64,000 bases of DNA from assembly GCF_041260155.1 (NCBI RefSeq), contig NC_091947.1, forward strand, positions 37,008,532-37,072,531. Direction: 5' to 3'. Positions 61,826 to 64,000 of this stretch are shown here, piece by piece. This DNA is from Ptychodera flava. Its lineage: Eukaryota > Hemichordata > Enteropneusta > Ptychoderidae. Below the pieces are notes generated by a model. That model was not told the origin of the DNA and did no database searches. It was given only the letters and a program-made list of their open reading frames with translations. The position numbers and the translations under genes were made by a program. How positions within the stretch are numbered: the first letter of the stretch is position 1; each line of letters opens with the position of its first letter.

Positions 61826-62427
61826 TTAAAGGGAAGTTTACCAAGGATGATTTTTACATATGTGCTAGCTTTGTGGTCACTATCCCCAGAAAAGCTATTT
61901 TCACCATTTATAACTCGCCAGATTTTTTACAAAAACCGTTAAAATAGTACAGGAAGTTGCCCATGTATTTTGAATCATGGGAAAAAAGCGCCAAGCTTGG
62001 AGCTTGCATAATGTGATATGGAAGGGACCATTTTCCCATGGGTATGGCATTGTCCACTCAAACAAGTCTGTGCATATTTACATAACTTTTGCTTTTACTG
62101 AGTATCCTTGCATACATGATGATTCACTTATAATAAACTGTCCACTGTCAGATTTTGTGTTGCTGTTTACTACTGTGTTACTGTGAGTGGAAAATGTGGG
62201 GGCCATACCCGTCCGGAGATGGTCCCTTCCATATCACATTATGCAAGCTCTAAGCTTGGAGCTTTTTTCCCATGATTCAAATTACATGGGCAACTTCCTG
62301 TACTATTTTTACGGTTTTTTTTAAAAAATCTTGCGAGTTATAAATGGTGAAAATAGTTTTTCCTGGGTAAATGGACCACAGAGCTACCACATATGAAAAA
62401 ATCATCCTTGGTGAACTTCCCCTTTAA
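61826..62427. mobile_element. 602-bp foldback element with TTAA ends
   Basis: Arms of about 213-220 bp (61826-62038 and 62208-62427) are reverse complements with moderate divergence, around a centre of about 170 bp. The ends read TTAAAGGG(G)AAGTT(C/T)ACC, with TTAA at both outer borders, as expected for TTAA-targeting DNA transposons such as piggyBac relatives. There is no transposase frame. Confidence 0.75.
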
Positions 62428-64000
62428 GTCAGTCTATAGTTAAACCTGATGTTATTGTTGACAAGTGATTCTGGTCCCGACAAAAATTCAAATGTAACCA
62501 ATAACAAAGCATTTTACACATATAGTCACTATGTTGATTAGCTAAATAGTGGGTGCTTCTTTGAGTGAAATCAGAACTTGCAATTAACATACAAAACAAA
62601 AATAATGAAAATCTCACCAAAAGTTTTCATTACTGTCGCTTTAATGGATTTCTGGCAGATTTTACCTGATAAAGCACAGTCCAAGGTGAGATAAAGACTC
62701 ACTCTTGAGAAAGAAGGTTGTGCGGTACTGGTGAAAAAGTAAATTTTAAATGTAATGGAAAATTTTGAGAGAGACTGACCACAAAAACAATAGGATGTAA
62801 ATGTTTGTGACTGGGGAAAAAAACAAGCTGGAGACAAATCAATATCATTAAAATTGCTTTTTATAGAGACACCAAAAACAGATTACAAAAATATTGACAT
62901 TTACTGAGATCAAACTATTGTATTCAGGCACTATAGGCATTTGAACTCTGGGATTTGTATTCGGACACAATAGACATTTAAATGTTACCGGTAGGTGTAA
63001 ATCTGCTGCCTGGTATTCAACATACGGTGACGAAACTCGTGAATTCTGCTGTCAGTTTTTGTTATTTTGTTCAGCCAAATTTGTACGAAAGCAACATCAG
63101 AAAGCCATATTACCAGGTATTACATACATGTATATCAATAAGAAATAATGTGCAATCCAATATTAAATTACGATATTAACTTACTAGTAATCCTAAAATA
63201 CATAATTTACGACAATGATGTGTATGTATGACATATATTTCCCTATATTTATTTACTCTAAAAGTTTAATCATTCAAAACATGTTATATGTACCCCATTT
63301 CTCAAAGAATTTGAACAAGAAAACTTGACATTGATCGATGATCAGTACCAAGAAAATTGTAATAAACAGAAAGACAATGTAGTTGATGATCTTCAGCCAG
63401 TCATTGCAAAATGAAATTGTTCATGTAGAGTACATGTTTAATGATATAAAATGCATCTTCTAGAGTTGTGATGTTCACATAGATACAAACTGTATATAAT
63501 CTCCAAAGGACTATATGTATGGTTCTCTGTATGCACAGATCTGTTGATATCTGGAGTCAATTGCTACACTACTCCAATATTGTTTTGCCATTAAATAACG
63601 AGATATCACTTAATTCCCATTATTACTGACCTTCAACTGTAAACATTCTTAATTTACATTCATGGTTTCAGAATTAGCAGTGTGCACATAATTGGTTCCT
63701 TAATATTCATGAGAAGCCTGCTGGTGTGCTCAATGACACAAAGTTTGTTGATCAACAGGACTGACAACACTACACTATGAATGGCATTAATCATACATGC
63801 TCCATAACCATAGAGTGTGTTCACTAGGGTCAAACTCCACAGTTAAGTTTGCAGAACCCTTGATTTAATGGCTAATGGGGTTAAAATTCTGTTACTATAA
63901 CAGGAATATGGTAAACATCTGTCTCAAGAATATGAGGATTATTAAAATAAATCCAACAATTATCATAATGTAACTGCTAATTGCACTAATGCTTGTAAAA

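Larger units (their letters stand above)
57718..64000. other. upstream flank of SFXN5, no further gene recognised
   Basis: Apart from the listed repeats and elements, no open frame resembles a known protein. 58.0-59.3 kb and 62.45-64.0 kb appear to be unique AT-rich non-coding DNA. Confidence 0.7.

Noticed and set aside
62571..62837. Minus-strand frame at the upstream end of the window, considered as an exon of a neighbour gene
   Set aside because: Low-complexity hydrophobic composition, no family match and no companion exons.

Overview
The window is animal nuclear DNA, AT-rich, intron-bearing and dense in microsatellites, minisatellites and small transposon relics. Two protein-coding genes can be rebuilt exon by exon, both on the minus strand: an EMX (empty spiracles) homeobox gene (3 coding exons, 12512 down to 5834, 281 codons) and a sideroflexin-5 gene, SFXN5 (12 coding exons, 57717 down to 36320, 334 codons). 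Vertebrate-like protein sequence and gene structure, together with invertebrate-style compactness, suggest an invertebrate deuterostome. A hemichordate (acorn worm) is my best guess, but the sequence does not prove it.

Layout. 1-5833: sequence downstream of EMX, with no recognisable gene, an imperfect inverted repeat at 2.3-2.9 kb and a cluster of CRE-like sites near 4.0 kb. 5834-12512: EMX, with introns of 4.1 and 1.7 kb. 12513-36319: a 23.8 kb intergenic interval with no convincing exon. It holds a CCAAT-rich putative EMX promoter, a 1.5 kb 33-bp minisatellite at 16.2-17.7 kb, several short tandem duplications, a small TIR element with 28-bp perfect ends at 30.1 kb and a further candidate element at 35.3 kb. 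36320-57717: SFXN5. Its last intron (7.9 kb) carries a 101-bp near-perfect palindrome and a 1.54 kb TIR element filled with 181-bp tandem repeats. Its second intron carries a 1.6 kb retroposon-like element. 57718-64000: upstream of SFXN5, with a second copy of the same retroposon-like element, a 1.1 kb 19-bp minisatellite and a TTAA-bounded foldback element.

How the parts relate. EMX is a transcription factor and SFXN5 a mitochondrial inner-membrane carrier, so they are not functionally coupled. Their adjacency does match the EMX1-SFXN5 neighbourhood of human 2p13, which suggests an old linkage, perhaps kept because EMX enhancers lie in or near SFXN5. Everything else supported here is repetitive or mobile DNA. 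The most distinctive signal beyond the genes is the pair of elements at 53382-54959 and 59354-60485: they share the same start, the same terminal hairpin, internal ~145-bp repeats rich in the octamer ATGCAAAT, and each is flanked by its own 10-13 bp target-site duplication.
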